This document shows, piece by piece, positions 1 to 6,354 of a stretch of 10,485 nt of DNA (position 1 is the stretch's first letter; each line of letters opens with the position of its first letter). The translations under genes and the position numbers were made by a program. The DNA is from Aliishimia sp963922415 (GTDB taxonomy: Bacteria; Pseudomonadota; Alphaproteobacteria; Rhodobacterales; Rhodobacteraceae). The notes beneath the pieces were generated by a model. The model saw nothing but the letters and a program-made list of their open reading frames with translations. It was not told where the DNA came from and searched no databases. The DNA lies in contig CAWUIP010000120.1 of assembly GCA_963922415.1 (NCBI GenBank), positions 1 to 10,485 of the forward strand. Reading direction: 5' to 3'.

Positions 1-54
1 AACCCGCAAAGCCCACGGACGCAACTGTTCCTCAGCCAGATCCTAGGGCACTAA
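1..54 (+). CDS. C-terminal end of an amino-acid ABC transporter ATP-binding protein (partial)
   Basis: Frame 1 of the plus strand is open from the left edge and ends at TAA (52-54). It encodes NPQSPRTQLFLSQILGH, which matches the typical extreme C terminus of polar amino-acid ABC transporter ATPases of the GlnQ/AapP/BztD family, where an FxxP-type helix is followed by RTxxFLSQIL. The Walker motifs and the rest of the protein lie outside the window. In Rhodobacterales the likely identity is the ATPase of a glutamate/glutamine/aspartate/asparagine importer (BztD-like), but 17 residues cannot fix the substrate. The gene converges on the minus-strand sixA-like gene with about 29 bp between the two stop codons. 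Seen directly: the open frame, the stop and the peptide. The family assignment is from memory of the family ending. Confidence 0.7.
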   Translation, partial: NPQSPRTQLFLSQILGH

Positions 55-62
55 ATCCGGGG

Positions 63-84
63 GGGTGCGGGCGATGCCGCACCC
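63..84. terminator. Stem-loop between convergent genes, possible terminator
   Basis: An 8-bp perfect inverted repeat, GGGTGCGG (63-70) and CCGCACCC (77-84), encloses a 6-nt loop. It lies between the stop of the plus-strand ABC gene (52-54) and the stop of the minus-strand sixA-like gene (84-86), overlapping the latter by one base. Neither side has a clean U-run: the minus transcript continues CCCCGGATTTAG, the plus transcript TACGATG. The position suits a shared terminator or a 3' end stabiliser, but intrinsic termination is not assured. Confidence 0.4.
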
Positions 85-575
85 TACGATGTCAGATCAT
101 GCGGGACGGTGAAATCAATCGCCGTCCCGCTGTGCCATTCGGCGTCGGCCCAAGCGTGTATCTCAAAGTTTGCCACGAGCGTTGCGCCGGTCGGGTAGTC
201 TGCAAAGCGCGGATGCGACACGGGTTTGCGCAAGATCCGGTCTGCAAAGTCTCCAATTCCGGGATTGTGCCCAATCAGGAGGACCGATGCAGCGTCGGAC
301 CTGCGCAGGACGTCCAGGATCGTGTCAGGGCTCGCGTGAAAGAGCGCAGTTGAGACATCGACGTGACGTGTAAGGCCCAGGCCAGACAAGGTGTCCAGCG
401 TCCTCCTCGCGGAAGAGGTGATGACTGCGTCCGGGACATACTGATGTGTCCGAAGCCAATCGCCCAGTGCGCGTGCTGATCTCTGACCGCGCGGGTTGAG
501 TGGCCTGTCGTGATCCGGCAAGCCTGGGGTGTCCCAGCTTGATTTTGCGTGCCGCATCAAAATCAATTGCCGCAT
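84..575 (-). CDS. SixA-type histidine phosphatase (phosphoglycerate mutase-like superfamily)
   Basis: The 163-residue product is a small single-domain member of histidine phosphatase branch 1. The N terminus LILMRHAKSSW carries the RH(A/G) signature with catalytic His9 preceded by Arg8. A second conserved Arg lies in SSARRT (57-58), and the second active-site His is His103 in GHNPG. The length and the RHAKS start (rather than RHGQT) fit the SixA subgroup, whose E. coli member removes phosphate from histidine-containing phosphotransfer domains. In alphaproteobacteria the target is not known, so the substrate is inference. No signal peptide is seen, so it is probably cytoplasmic. The ATG is only 6 bp after the stop of the 4Fe-4S protein gene, so it is almost certainly the last gene of that operon. 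No strong Shine-Dalgarno is visible, which suggests translational coupling. Confidence 0.85.
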   Translation of the reverse strand: MRQLILMRHAKSSWDTPGLPDHDRPLNPRGQRSARALGDWLRTHQYVPDAVITSSARRTLDTLSGLGLTRHVDVSTALFHASPDTILDVLRRSDAASVLLIGHNPGIGDFADRILRKPVSHPRFADYPTGATLVANFEIHAWADAEWHSGTAIDFTVPHDLTS

Positions 576-581
576 GTCGTG

Positions 582-1211
582 TCACGCGCCGCGGAACGCG
601 CGCATATGAAACGCCGACTGGGCAGGATCTCTGCCGAAAGATTGGCTGACGGGACAGGCCTGCCGTGCAAGGCAGCCAGTTGTCATACAGGCGGCACCAC
701 TTTGGGAAGAGATATGGTCCTTACACAGCGGTACGTCATAGGCCGCATCTGCGGAGAGGGCGCCAACCGGGCAGGCGGTGCTACAAGGCTGATCGGAGCA
801 GGTGAGGCACGGGTTAGTGGCGATTGGCGCGGAATGTTGGACGCGGTCGGTCCAAACAAGCGCTCCGCGGATAGAAATCATAAGCCCTGCTTTGTCATGG
901 ACGAGCATGCCTGTGGGGCTTTGCCAAAACCGTCCCGTCGCCCGCGACCATGCAATGAATGGTGGGTAGGGCGGCCCATCAGAGGGGTAAACATCATCAG
1001 CATCAAACTGGGACGCAATCTGACCAATCACACGCTTTGACCACCTGTCGAGGGGGTCTCTTTCGCCGTCATGAAACTCTTTGCTCGACGTAAAGTCGGG
1101 CCACATTTTCTCGTTGGCACCAATGAGGGCGACAGTGCCGTCGTCAGTTTCACCGACGCCCATAACGAAAAGGCCGTGTGCCGCGGCTTCTGCGTCAACG
1201 CGATCCCACAT
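582..1211 (-). CDS. Ferredoxin-like protein with eight C-terminal cysteines, function unknown
   Basis: From ATG at 1211 the product is 209 residues. Numbered from a possible upstream TTG at 1244, the C-terminal third has eight cysteines at 146, 149, 154, 158, 174, 186, 191 and 197: a CxxCx4Cx3CP group followed by C, C, TGC and ACP. This spacing could bind one or two 4Fe-4S clusters and loosely resembles the ferredoxin part of epoxyqueuosine reductase, though the first group is not canonical CxxCxxCxxxCP. The N-terminal two thirds (e.g. DPLDRWSKRVIG, GPPYPPFIAW) carry no motif I can name. There is no signal peptide or membrane segment. I recall similar proteins annotated only as ferredoxin in Rhodobacterales. 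Start choice: ATG 1211-1209 shares its A with the TGA of the upstream hydroxylase gene (TGATG), a standard coupled start; the TTG would overlap by 34 bp. The neighbouring membrane hydroxylase needs electrons, so an electron-transfer role is possible but unproven. Confidence 0.75.
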   Translation of the reverse strand: MWDRVDAEAAAHGLFVMGVGETDDGTVALIGANEKMWPDFTSSKEFHDGERDPLDRWSKRVIGQIASQFDADDVYPSDGPPYPPFIAWSRATGRFWQSPTGMLVHDKAGLMISIRGALVWTDRVQHSAPIATNPCLTCSDQPCSTACPVGALSADAAYDVPLCKDHISSQSGAACMTTGCLARQACPVSQSFGRDPAQSAFHMRAFRGA

Positions 1212-2011
1212 CACTTTCGAAAGAACGGGAGCGCTAAACTCCAAGCGAAACGCGTGGGGCGGTCATCCTGCCACTCTAACCCGATCTGCATCCCGGTATG
1301 GCCTGCCTCTGGGGCCTCAACATAAGTGCCAAAGAGGCGGTCCCAGATTGATAGCGCAAACCCGTAGTTGCTGTCGTGCTCGTGTCGGTGCACCGAATGG
1401 TGAATGCGGTGCATATCCGGGGTGACAAGCACCTTTCGCACGATGGCATCAAGCCACTGCGGCAGACGAATATTGGCGTGATTGAACATTGCTGTTCCGT
1501 TCAGCAGGATCTCAAACAGGACAACCGCAATGGCCGCCGGCCCTAAAAGGTAGACCACACCAATTTTTAGCAGCATCGACACACCGATTTCAATCGGGTG
1601 AAACCGGATCGCTGTCGTAACATCAATATCGGTGTCGGCATGGTGTACGCGGTGCAAACGCCACAAAAGCGGGACTTTGTGGGTGATCAAATGCTGCGCC
1701 CAGATGACAAAATCGAGAACAAGGATCGCGATCAGAACTTCCAATACGATGGGCCAATCGACCAGGTTCAAAAAGCCCCACCCGTTTTGAGACGCGTCGA
1801 TCGCGCTCCCAACGGCGAGGAGTGGTAAACCAAAGGCCATTGCGCGGAGGAACACAGTATTGACAATTGTGATGCCCCAATTGGTGATCCACCGCGACGT
1901 TTTTGGCGCATTCAAACGTCGACAGGGCGCCCAATACTCTAGCAGCGCAAAGAGCGCAAAGAGGCCCAGGAACACAGGGAAGCGAGTCGCGATAACGGTG
2001 TTAAGATCCAT
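1211..2011 (-). CDS. Membrane di-iron fatty acid hydroxylase / sterol desaturase family protein
   Basis: The 266-residue product has the histidine-box pattern of the fatty acid hydroxylase superfamily: HLITH (107-111), HRVHH (120-124), H138 in FHPIE, NHAN (178) and HRIHH (201-205) followed by HRHEHD. These ligands would bind a di-iron centre on the cytoplasmic face and activate O2 to hydroxylate or desaturate a lipid. Hydrophobic membrane stretches lie at about 10-26, 45-70, 86-105 and 143-172. The substrate cannot be read from sequence: family members act on sterols, carotenoids, ornithine lipids, sphingoid bases and alkylglycerols. The ATG at 2011 follows a 109-bp gap after argB that contains a candidate promoter. 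The stop overlaps the start of the 4Fe-4S protein gene as TGATG, so the two are very likely co-translated. Family call is firm; the specific reaction is unknown. Confidence 0.9.
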   Translation of the reverse strand: MDLNTVIATRFPVFLGLFALFALLEYWAPCRRLNAPKTSRWITNWGITIVNTVFLRAMAFGLPLLAVGSAIDASQNGWGFLNLVDWPIVLEVLIAILVLDFVIWAQHLITHKVPLLWRLHRVHHADTDIDVTTAIRFHPIEIGVSMLLKIGVVYLLGPAAIAVVLFEILLNGTAMFNHANIRLPQWLDAIVRKVLVTPDMHRIHHSVHRHEHDSNYGFALSIWDRLFGTYVEAPEAGHTGMQIGLEWQDDRPTRFAWSLALPFFRK

Positions 2012-2018
2012 GCTGGAG

Positions 2019-2046
2019 AAGATACGTCAGCGTCCAGGGCTGACAA
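2019..2046 (-). promoter_or_regulatory. Candidate promoter with internal inverted repeat, upstream of the hydroxylase operon
   Basis: On the minus strand TTGTCA (2046-2041) is followed after 16 nt by TATCTT (2024-2019), a fair sigma70-like pair. Between and partly over them lies the inverted repeat GTCAGC (2026-2031) / GCTGAC (2039-2044) with a 7-nt centre. The arrangement resembles an operator sitting on a promoter. The predicted start would fall next to the ATG at 2011, giving a leaderless or nearly leaderless mRNA, which agrees with the absence of a Shine-Dalgarno there. Predicted only by eye. Confidence 0.3.
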
Positions 2047-2120
2047 GCGGACCAATGGACACATCTGCGCGACACGTTTGCTAAGGTGGCAGATTTTGAA
2101 AAGTCTTCGCGCCAGGGCCG

Positions 2121-2969
2121 TCAGTGCGCGCGGATCAAAGTGCCTGCCCCGTGGTCTGTAAAGAGTTCCAGAAGGCATGCGTTTGTGACCCGACCATCGA
2201 GGATAACCGCTGCCCCAACCCCTTGAGCCAGTGCTTCGAGCGCCGTTTCCGTTTTCGGGATCATGCCGCCAACAATTATCCCGGCGTCTTTCAGACTGCG
2301 AATTTGATCTGCGGTGAGTTCCAACTGAACCTCGCCGTTGCTGTCCTTCACACCCGCAACATCCGTCAACAGCAAAAGGCGATCTGCGATAAGGCTACCG
2401 GCGATGGCACCCGCCGCCGTGTCTCCGTTGATGTTATAGGTTTCGCCGCTAGCGCCACTGCCCAAAGGTGCAATGACGGGCACAATGTCGGTGTCCATGA
2501 GTGTGTGCAAAAGTGTCGGGTCAATGATGTCAGGTGTCCCGACAAGCCCCAAATCTGCATCCGTCTGTCGGCACGTGATCAAGTGTGCATCTTTGCCAGA
2601 CAAACCCACCGCGCGGCCGCCTTGCCGGTTGATCGCTTGTACGATGCGCTTATTGACGGCGCCCGACAAAACCATTTCAACAACGTCCATTGTTTCTGCG
2701 TCGGTGACCCGCTTTCCATCGCGGAATTCTGACACGATCCCCAAGCGTTCCAACATCGCGTTAATCATGGGCCCACCACCGTGGACGACCACCGGCTTAA
2801 CGCCGAGTTGCCGCATCAACACGATGTCTCGTGCAAAGCTGTCCAACGCGTCTTGGCTGCCCATGGCATGGCCGCCAAGCTTCACGACCACACGCGCGCC
2901 CGCATGGCGTTGCAGGTAGGGAAGCGCTTGTTGCAAAGTGGCGGCGGTGGCTGTCCAGTCTTGGGTCAT
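2121..2969 (-). CDS. argB: N-acetylglutamate kinase
   Basis: ArgB phosphorylates the gamma-carboxyl of N-acetyl-L-glutamate with ATP, the second step of arginine (ornithine) synthesis in the cytoplasm. The 282-residue protein is full length for the amino-acid kinase fold. Visible motifs are VVKLGGHAM with catalytic Lys30 and Gly32-33, the substrate loop VVHGGGPMIN (61-70), RDGKRVTD (83-90) with the substrate-binding Arg87, YNINGDTAAGAIA (178-190), LLTDVAGV (200-207) and GGMIPKTE (234-241) with Lys239. The N-terminal helix ahead of the kinase core (about residues 5-24, TATAATLQQALPYLQR) is of the type that forms the hexamer in arginine-inhibited enzymes, so feedback inhibition is likely, though inferred. 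The ATG at 2969 is preceded by TAGGCAG as a moderate ribosome-binding site. It lies 77 bp downstream of engB, close enough for the same transcript. Confidence 0.97.
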   Translation of the reverse strand: MTQDWTATAATLQQALPYLQRHAGARVVVKLGGHAMGSQDALDSFARDIVLMRQLGVKPVVVHGGGPMINAMLERLGIVSEFRDGKRVTDAETMDVVEMVLSGAVNKRIVQAINRQGGRAVGLSGKDAHLITCRQTDADLGLVGTPDIIDPTLLHTLMDTDIVPVIAPLGSGASGETYNINGDTAAGAIAGSLIADRLLLLTDVAGVKDSNGEVQLELTADQIRSLKDAGIIVGGMIPKTETALEALAQGVGAAVILDGRVTNACLLELFTDHGAGTLIRAH

Positions 2970-3046
2970 GTCTGCCTACGTCTGGTTTTGGCAAATGTTT
3001 AGCAGGACGCTGTGTGACGGTCTGCCCGTAGTGTGGCAAGCGGGCG

Positions 3047-3697
3047 TTACTCTAAATCTGCGATAATACTGCGCAACGTGGCAATTCCGTCGCCCTTCTC
3101 GGACGATGTGAGAACCATTTCGGGGAATGCAGCCGGGTGTTTGGCCAAAGCCGTTCGCACCTGGGATAAGATTTTTTCAAGATCTGTTTTCCGGACCTTG
3201 TCCGCCTTCGTCAGTACGACCTGGAACGTCACAGCCGACCGATCAAGGAGATTTAGGATGTCTGTATCAACCGCTTTGACCCCGTGCCGCGCATCAATCA
3301 AAACGAAGGCCCGCCGCAGCGACTGGCGGCCCGCAAGGTAACGCTTCAAAAGGGCTTGCCACTTCTCGACCACAGCGACTGGCGCGTTTGCATATCCGTA
3401 ACCGGGAAGATCGACGAGGAAGTGTGACTCCCCCAGCATGAAGTAGTTGATTTCTTGTGTGCGGCCGGGCGTGTTAGAGGCTCGCGCGAGCCCTTTCCGG
3501 TTGGTCAGTGCGTTGATTAGGCTCGATTTTCCAACGTTTGACCGCCCTGCAAAGCACACCTCGACGCGCTCTTCCGGGGGCAATCCGTCCAAGGCAACGA
3601 CACCCTTTAGAAACTCTGTCCCACCCGCAAAGAGCTTGCGTCCGGTTTCAGCTTCGGTCGGCGCCGGTGCTTCGGCTAATGGAAATGGCAGCGCCAT
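3047..3697 (-). CDS. engB: Ribosome biogenesis GTPase YihA/YsxC (EngB)
   Basis: This TRAFAC-class GTPase acts in late assembly of the 50S ribosomal subunit. The product from ATG 3697 is 216 residues, usual for the family. G motifs in order (that numbering): G1 GRSNVGKSS (51-59), the G2 region NTPGRTQ (75-81), G3 DLPGYGYA (96-103), G4 TKAD (163-166) and G5 TSSEKGDG (197-204). The first 20 residues are a Pro/Ala/Glu-rich extension without a motif. Start choice: a GTG at 3700 and an ATG at 3697 are adjacent; the ATG shares its A with the TGA of the upstream MOSC gene (TGATG), so translational coupling favours it. It is the third gene of the yidC-MOSC-engB unit, and a link between membrane insertion and ribosome assembly genes is a common alphaproteobacterial layout. 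Confidence 0.95.
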   Translation of the reverse strand: MALPFPLAEAPAPTEAETGRKLFAGGTEFLKGVVALDGLPPEERVEVCFAGRSNVGKSSLINALTNRKGLARASNTPGRTQEINYFMLGESHFLVDLPGYGYANAPVAVVEKWQALLKRYLAGRQSLRRAFVLIDARHGVKAVDTDILNLLDRSAVTFQVVLTKADKVRKTDLEKILSQVRTALAKHPAAFPEMVLTSSEKGDGIATLRSIIADLE

Positions 3698-4434
3698 CAC
3701 AATACAACCGGATCACCGACAGAGATGTTTCCGCCCGTGACGACCGAAGCGTAAACGCCAAAATCGCGGTGCCCCCAGCCCTGGTTCAGTACTTTGGGCA
3801 CATCAATGTCGCGCAAGCCCGTTGTTGGGTTCGCTTCGGTTGCACGACAGCGTTCGATACGCTCTGTTACGTGGAGCTTGACGTTGCCGATTGTGACCGT
3901 TTTGTCGATCAAATCAAACTCTTCCCAGGGGGCAAGTCCGTCGACCCATAGGTTACCGCGGAACCGACCGGGCTCTAGGGGTGCGCCCGCCTTTTGGGAC
4001 AATGCGCGCAGGCTAGCCAGATTTAGAAGGGAGACCTGCGGCAACCCGTTGTCTGACATGCCCTGTGCTGGCGCGGCCATGAAACGCGCCGGCGCTGAGT
4101 GTTGATCGGGCCAAAAAGGTCTGACCCATTCCAAAACAGATTGGCCATCGACCTTTGGGTCAAACTCAAGCTTTGCTGTTGTCGGGTGGTTCAGTTCCAG
4201 GAGACCATTGTCGAGACTGCGCGCAGTGATCTGCGCCAATTGGGGGCCATATGCGACGACGACAAAGTTGCGGCGCGGTTGCCAAGCGTCCGTCGCTGCG
4301 GCACCTTCATGTGCAACAGCCCAGGCGCGGTCGCCCGGCACGGGCGCATTACTAACAAGCGGTGTTTGCTCTAATGCTTCAACCCCAATGCCTTTGATTG
4401 GGTAGCGAAAGATCTGCGCCAGCGTCGCCGTCAT
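3697..4434 (-). CDS. MOSC domain-containing protein (molybdenum cofactor sulfurase C-terminal-like)
   Basis: The 245-residue product has an N-terminal beta-barrel segment starting FRYPIKGIGVEAL (9-21), typical of the MOSC N-terminal domain, and a C-terminal MOSC domain. The key sequence is RFRGNLWVDG (157-166) and ERCRATEANPTTG (194-206), where Cys196 is the conserved cysteine that in MOSC proteins such as mARC and YcbX coordinates the molybdenum cofactor or carries sulfur. It may therefore be a YcbX-like reductase of N-hydroxylated compounds or a sulfur carrier; it lacks the C-terminal 2Fe-2S ferredoxin domain that YcbX of E. coli has, so it would need a separate electron donor. ATG at 4434 overlaps the yidC stop as ATGA, and its own stop overlaps the engB start as TGATG, so all three genes are translationally coupled. 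Confidence 0.92.
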   Translation of the reverse strand: MTATLAQIFRYPIKGIGVEALEQTPLVSNAPVPGDRAWAVAHEGAAATDAWQPRRNFVVVAYGPQLAQITARSLDNGLLELNHPTTAKLEFDPKVDGQSVLEWVRPFWPDQHSAPARFMAAPAQGMSDNGLPQVSLLNLASLRALSQKAGAPLEPGRFRGNLWVDGLAPWEEFDLIDKTVTIGNVKLHVTERIERCRATEANPTTGLRDIDVPKVLNQGWGHRDFGVYASVVTGGNISVGDPVVL

Positions 4435-6221
4435 GTTTCGTCTTTTGGTTTACTGCGAAACCCTTGGCGGATATTTCCGAATACGTCGGGCGTGTAGCCT
4501 TGGCTGCGCATGATCAGATACTGCTGCGTGAAAGTAATCACGTTGTTTGCAATCCAGTAGATTACCAACCCACTGGCGAAGCCCCCCAGCATGAACATGA
4601 AGACCCATGGCATCCAGGCGAAGATCATCTGTTGCGTCGGGTCCGTTGGTGCCGGGTTCAGTTTTTGTTGCAGCCACATTGAAATGCCTAAGATCAGTGG
4701 CAAGATGCCAATGAAAATCAGTGCTACAATCGAATTTGGGTCCGGTGCTGGGAACGGCAGTAGTCCGTAGATGTTCAGGATCGTGGTTGGGTCTGGCGCA
4801 CTTAGGTCCTGGAACGGCCCAAGCCATGGCGCATGACGCAACTCGATCGTGACAAAAATAACCTTATACAGCGAAAAGAAGATTGGGATCTGAAGCAAAA
4901 TTGGAAGACAGCCGGCCGCCGGGTTTACTTTCTCTTTCTTGTAAAGCTCCATCATTTCTGTCTGGAGCTTCTGGCGATCATCTCCGGTGCGTTCTTTGAT
5001 CTTCTCCATTTCCGGCTGCAGTTCCTTCATCTTCGCCATCGAGACATAGGACTTGTAAGCAAGTGGAAATAGAACCGCTTTGATGATCAGAGTTAGGCCG
5101 ATGATCGCCCAGCCCATATTGCCGATGAGCACATTGAGCTCATGCAGCAGCCAGAAAATTGGTTTGGTGAGAAAGAAAAACCATCCCCAGTCGATGCTGT
5201 CGATGAATTTCTCTACGCCTTCGCTTTGGTAAGTGCGTATGGCTTCCCATTCTTTTGCACCGGCAAAAAGCTGTGTCGTGACTTCCGCGGTCTCGCCAGG
5301 CGCGAGTGTTGTCGTCGGGAGAGTCGCCGACGTTTGATAAATGTCGCGCCGCGGATCGTGGAATGTTTCGATTTTAACGTCCGGCGTGCGGGGGGGGATC
5401 AGCACGCTTTGCCAATAGTGGTCAGTGAAGCCAGTCCAGCCAACTTCTGTGACATCGACACGTCCGCGCGTCCCATCGGCGGCAAAATCGTCCCAGTTGG
5501 TTTCCGTCAGCTCGCCATCGACGTAACGCACCGCACCTTCATGCAGGATAAAAAAGTTCTTCAAGTCGGTCGGCTGTCCATGGCGCGCCAAAATACCATA
5601 AGGCGCCAGGCTCACAGGCGCGTCGGTTGCGTTTTCCACCGACTGCGTCACAGAAAACATGAAGTTTTCATCAATCGCAATAATACGCTTGAATTGAAGG
5701 CCGGATGGACTGGTCCAATCGAGTGTGATCGGCCGGCCCGGGGTAAGCGTTTCGCCATCGGACACTTGCCATGCTGTGTTCGGGCTTGGGACGTCTTCCT
5801 GAGATGTGCCGCCGCCGGGTGCCCAACCGTAGAGTGCGTAGTAGGCCGAAGCTGCGCCCACCGGATTAAACACTTGGACGGTGCTCTCGGGGGCATCCAA
5901 GGCTGTTTGGTAGTCCAGTAACGACAAATCGTCGATGCGTCCGCCTATCAACGATATGCTTCCGCGCAACCGTGGCGTTTCAAATGCGACACGGGGTGCG
6001 TCCTGCAGGTCCAACTCTTCTGCAGCGGCCTCAGGGTTTGGGACACTTCCGGTTTCAGCCGTAGGTATGCTGGCCGTGTCGCTCGGCGTCACGGTCGTTT
6101 CCGTTTGCTGCGGGGATAGCTCTTCTTCGGCTTCTGGCGGTGGAAAGATCACAAACCAAATCAGAATGACCAAAAAGCTGAGCGCCGTCGCCAGTATCAG
6201 GTTTCTGTTCTGCTCGTCCAT
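4431..6221 (-). CDS. yidC: Membrane protein insertase YidC
   Basis: YidC inserts and folds inner-membrane proteins, alone or with SecYEG. The 596-residue protein has the Gram-negative layout: an N-terminal membrane anchor (8-26, NLILATALSFLVILIWFVIF region), an acidic Pro/Thr/Glu-rich linker (27-75), the large periplasmic P1 beta-domain (about 76-340), then five Oxa1-core membrane segments (about 345-362, 367-388, 435-458, 497-517 and 537-567). Conserved core signatures are NPAAGCLPILLQIPIFFSLY (433-452) and GLVIYWIANN (551-560). The charged groove residue, Arg366 in E. coli, is Lys381 here (TLIIKAVLFPLAYKS), a substitution I recall as usual in alphaproteobacteria. A run of eight C residues on the coding strand (5390-5397) encodes Ile275-Arg278 in P1. 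The ATG at 6221 has AGGGTGG upstream. The stop overlaps the MOSC start as ATGA. Confidence 0.98.
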   Translation of the reverse strand: MDEQNRNLILATALSFLVILIWFVIFPPPEAEEELSPQQTETTVTPSDTASIPTAETGSVPNPEAAAEELDLQDAPRVAFETPRLRGSISLIGGRIDDLSLLDYQTALDAPESTVQVFNPVGAASAYYALYGWAPGGGTSQEDVPSPNTAWQVSDGETLTPGRPITLDWTSPSGLQFKRIIAIDENFMFSVTQSVENATDAPVSLAPYGILARHGQPTDLKNFFILHEGAVRYVDGELTETNWDDFAADGTRGRVDVTEVGWTGFTDHYWQSVLIPPRTPDVKIETFHDPRRDIYQTSATLPTTTLAPGETAEVTTQLFAGAKEWEAIRTYQSEGVEKFIDSIDWGWFFFLTKPIFWLLHELNVLIGNMGWAIIGLTLIIKAVLFPLAYKSYVSMAKMKELQPEMEKIKERTGDDRQKLQTEMMELYKKEKVNPAAGCLPILLQIPIFFSLYKVIFVTIELRHAPWLGPFQDLSAPDPTTILNIYGLLPFPAPDPNSIVALIFIGILPLILGISMWLQQKLNPAPTDPTQQMIFAWMPWVFMFMLGGFASGLVIYWIANNVITFTQQYLIMRSQGYTPDVFGNIRQGFRSKPKDET

Positions 6222-6259
6222 GTTGGACTACCACCCTACACCAAAATTAGCTTTCGCGC

Positions 6260-6288
6260 CATCAACGCGAGACACATGCAAAGGTCAA
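6260..6288 (-). promoter_or_regulatory. Candidate promoter of the yidC-MOSC-engB unit
   Basis: On the minus strand TTGACC (6288-6283) is a near-consensus -35 box, followed after 17 nt by TTGATG (6265-6260) as a weak -10 box. Strong -35 with weak -10 is common in Rhodobacterales. The start would fall near 6253, giving a leader of about 30 nt before the yidC ATG at 6221 with room for the AGGGTGG ribosome-binding site. By eye only. Confidence 0.4.
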
Positions 6289-6295
6289 GTGCCCT

Positions 6296-6333
6296 ATAGC
6301 GTCTGATCGCTTAAGCGTGTCACTATTCGCTAT
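6296..6333. repeat. Nested palindrome in the EAL-yidC intergenic gap
   Basis: The 133-bp gap between the EAL gene stop and the yidC start holds a perfect 10-bp palindrome CGCTTAAGCG (6308-6317) flanked by an outer inverted repeat ATAGCG (6296-6301) / CGCTAT (6328-6333). The outer arms are not symmetric about the inner centre (spacers 6 and 10 nt). It lies immediately upstream of the candidate yidC -35 box, so a dimeric regulator site is possible; no T-run follows on the minus strand, so it is a poor terminator for the EAL gene. Confidence 0.4.
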
Positions 6334-6354
6334 GTAAGAAGGCGCGCGGCAGTT

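Noticed and set aside
549..1040. 163-codon plus-strand open frame opposite the ferredoxin-like gene
   Set aside because: The minus-strand frame has the ordered cysteine motifs and operon overlaps; the plus frame crosses a gene boundary and has no recognisable content.
1212..1244. TTG start at 1244 for the ferredoxin-like protein
   Set aside because: It would overlap the hydroxylase by 34 bp without a ribosome-binding site, whereas ATG 1211 forms a standard TGATG coupled start.
1944..1959. Short tandem repeat of GCGCAAAGA-type units
   Set aside because: It is two copies inside the hydroxylase coding region and simply encodes a repeated Leu-Phe-Ala membrane segment.
2124..2732. 202-codon plus-strand open frame opposite argB
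   Set aside because: argB is unambiguous on the minus strand; this frame is cysteine-rich with no motif and no ribosome-binding site.
2970..3046. Search for a promoter or terminator between engB and argB
   Set aside because: Only weak GC matches were seen; no convincing hairpin with a T-run or paired promoter boxes, so read-through from yidC-engB is the simpler view.
5142..5921. 259-codon plus-strand open frame opposite yidC
   Set aside because: It lies fully inside yidC on the other strand, shows no recognisable domain and has the uneven composition (many Cys and Arg) of an antisense shadow.
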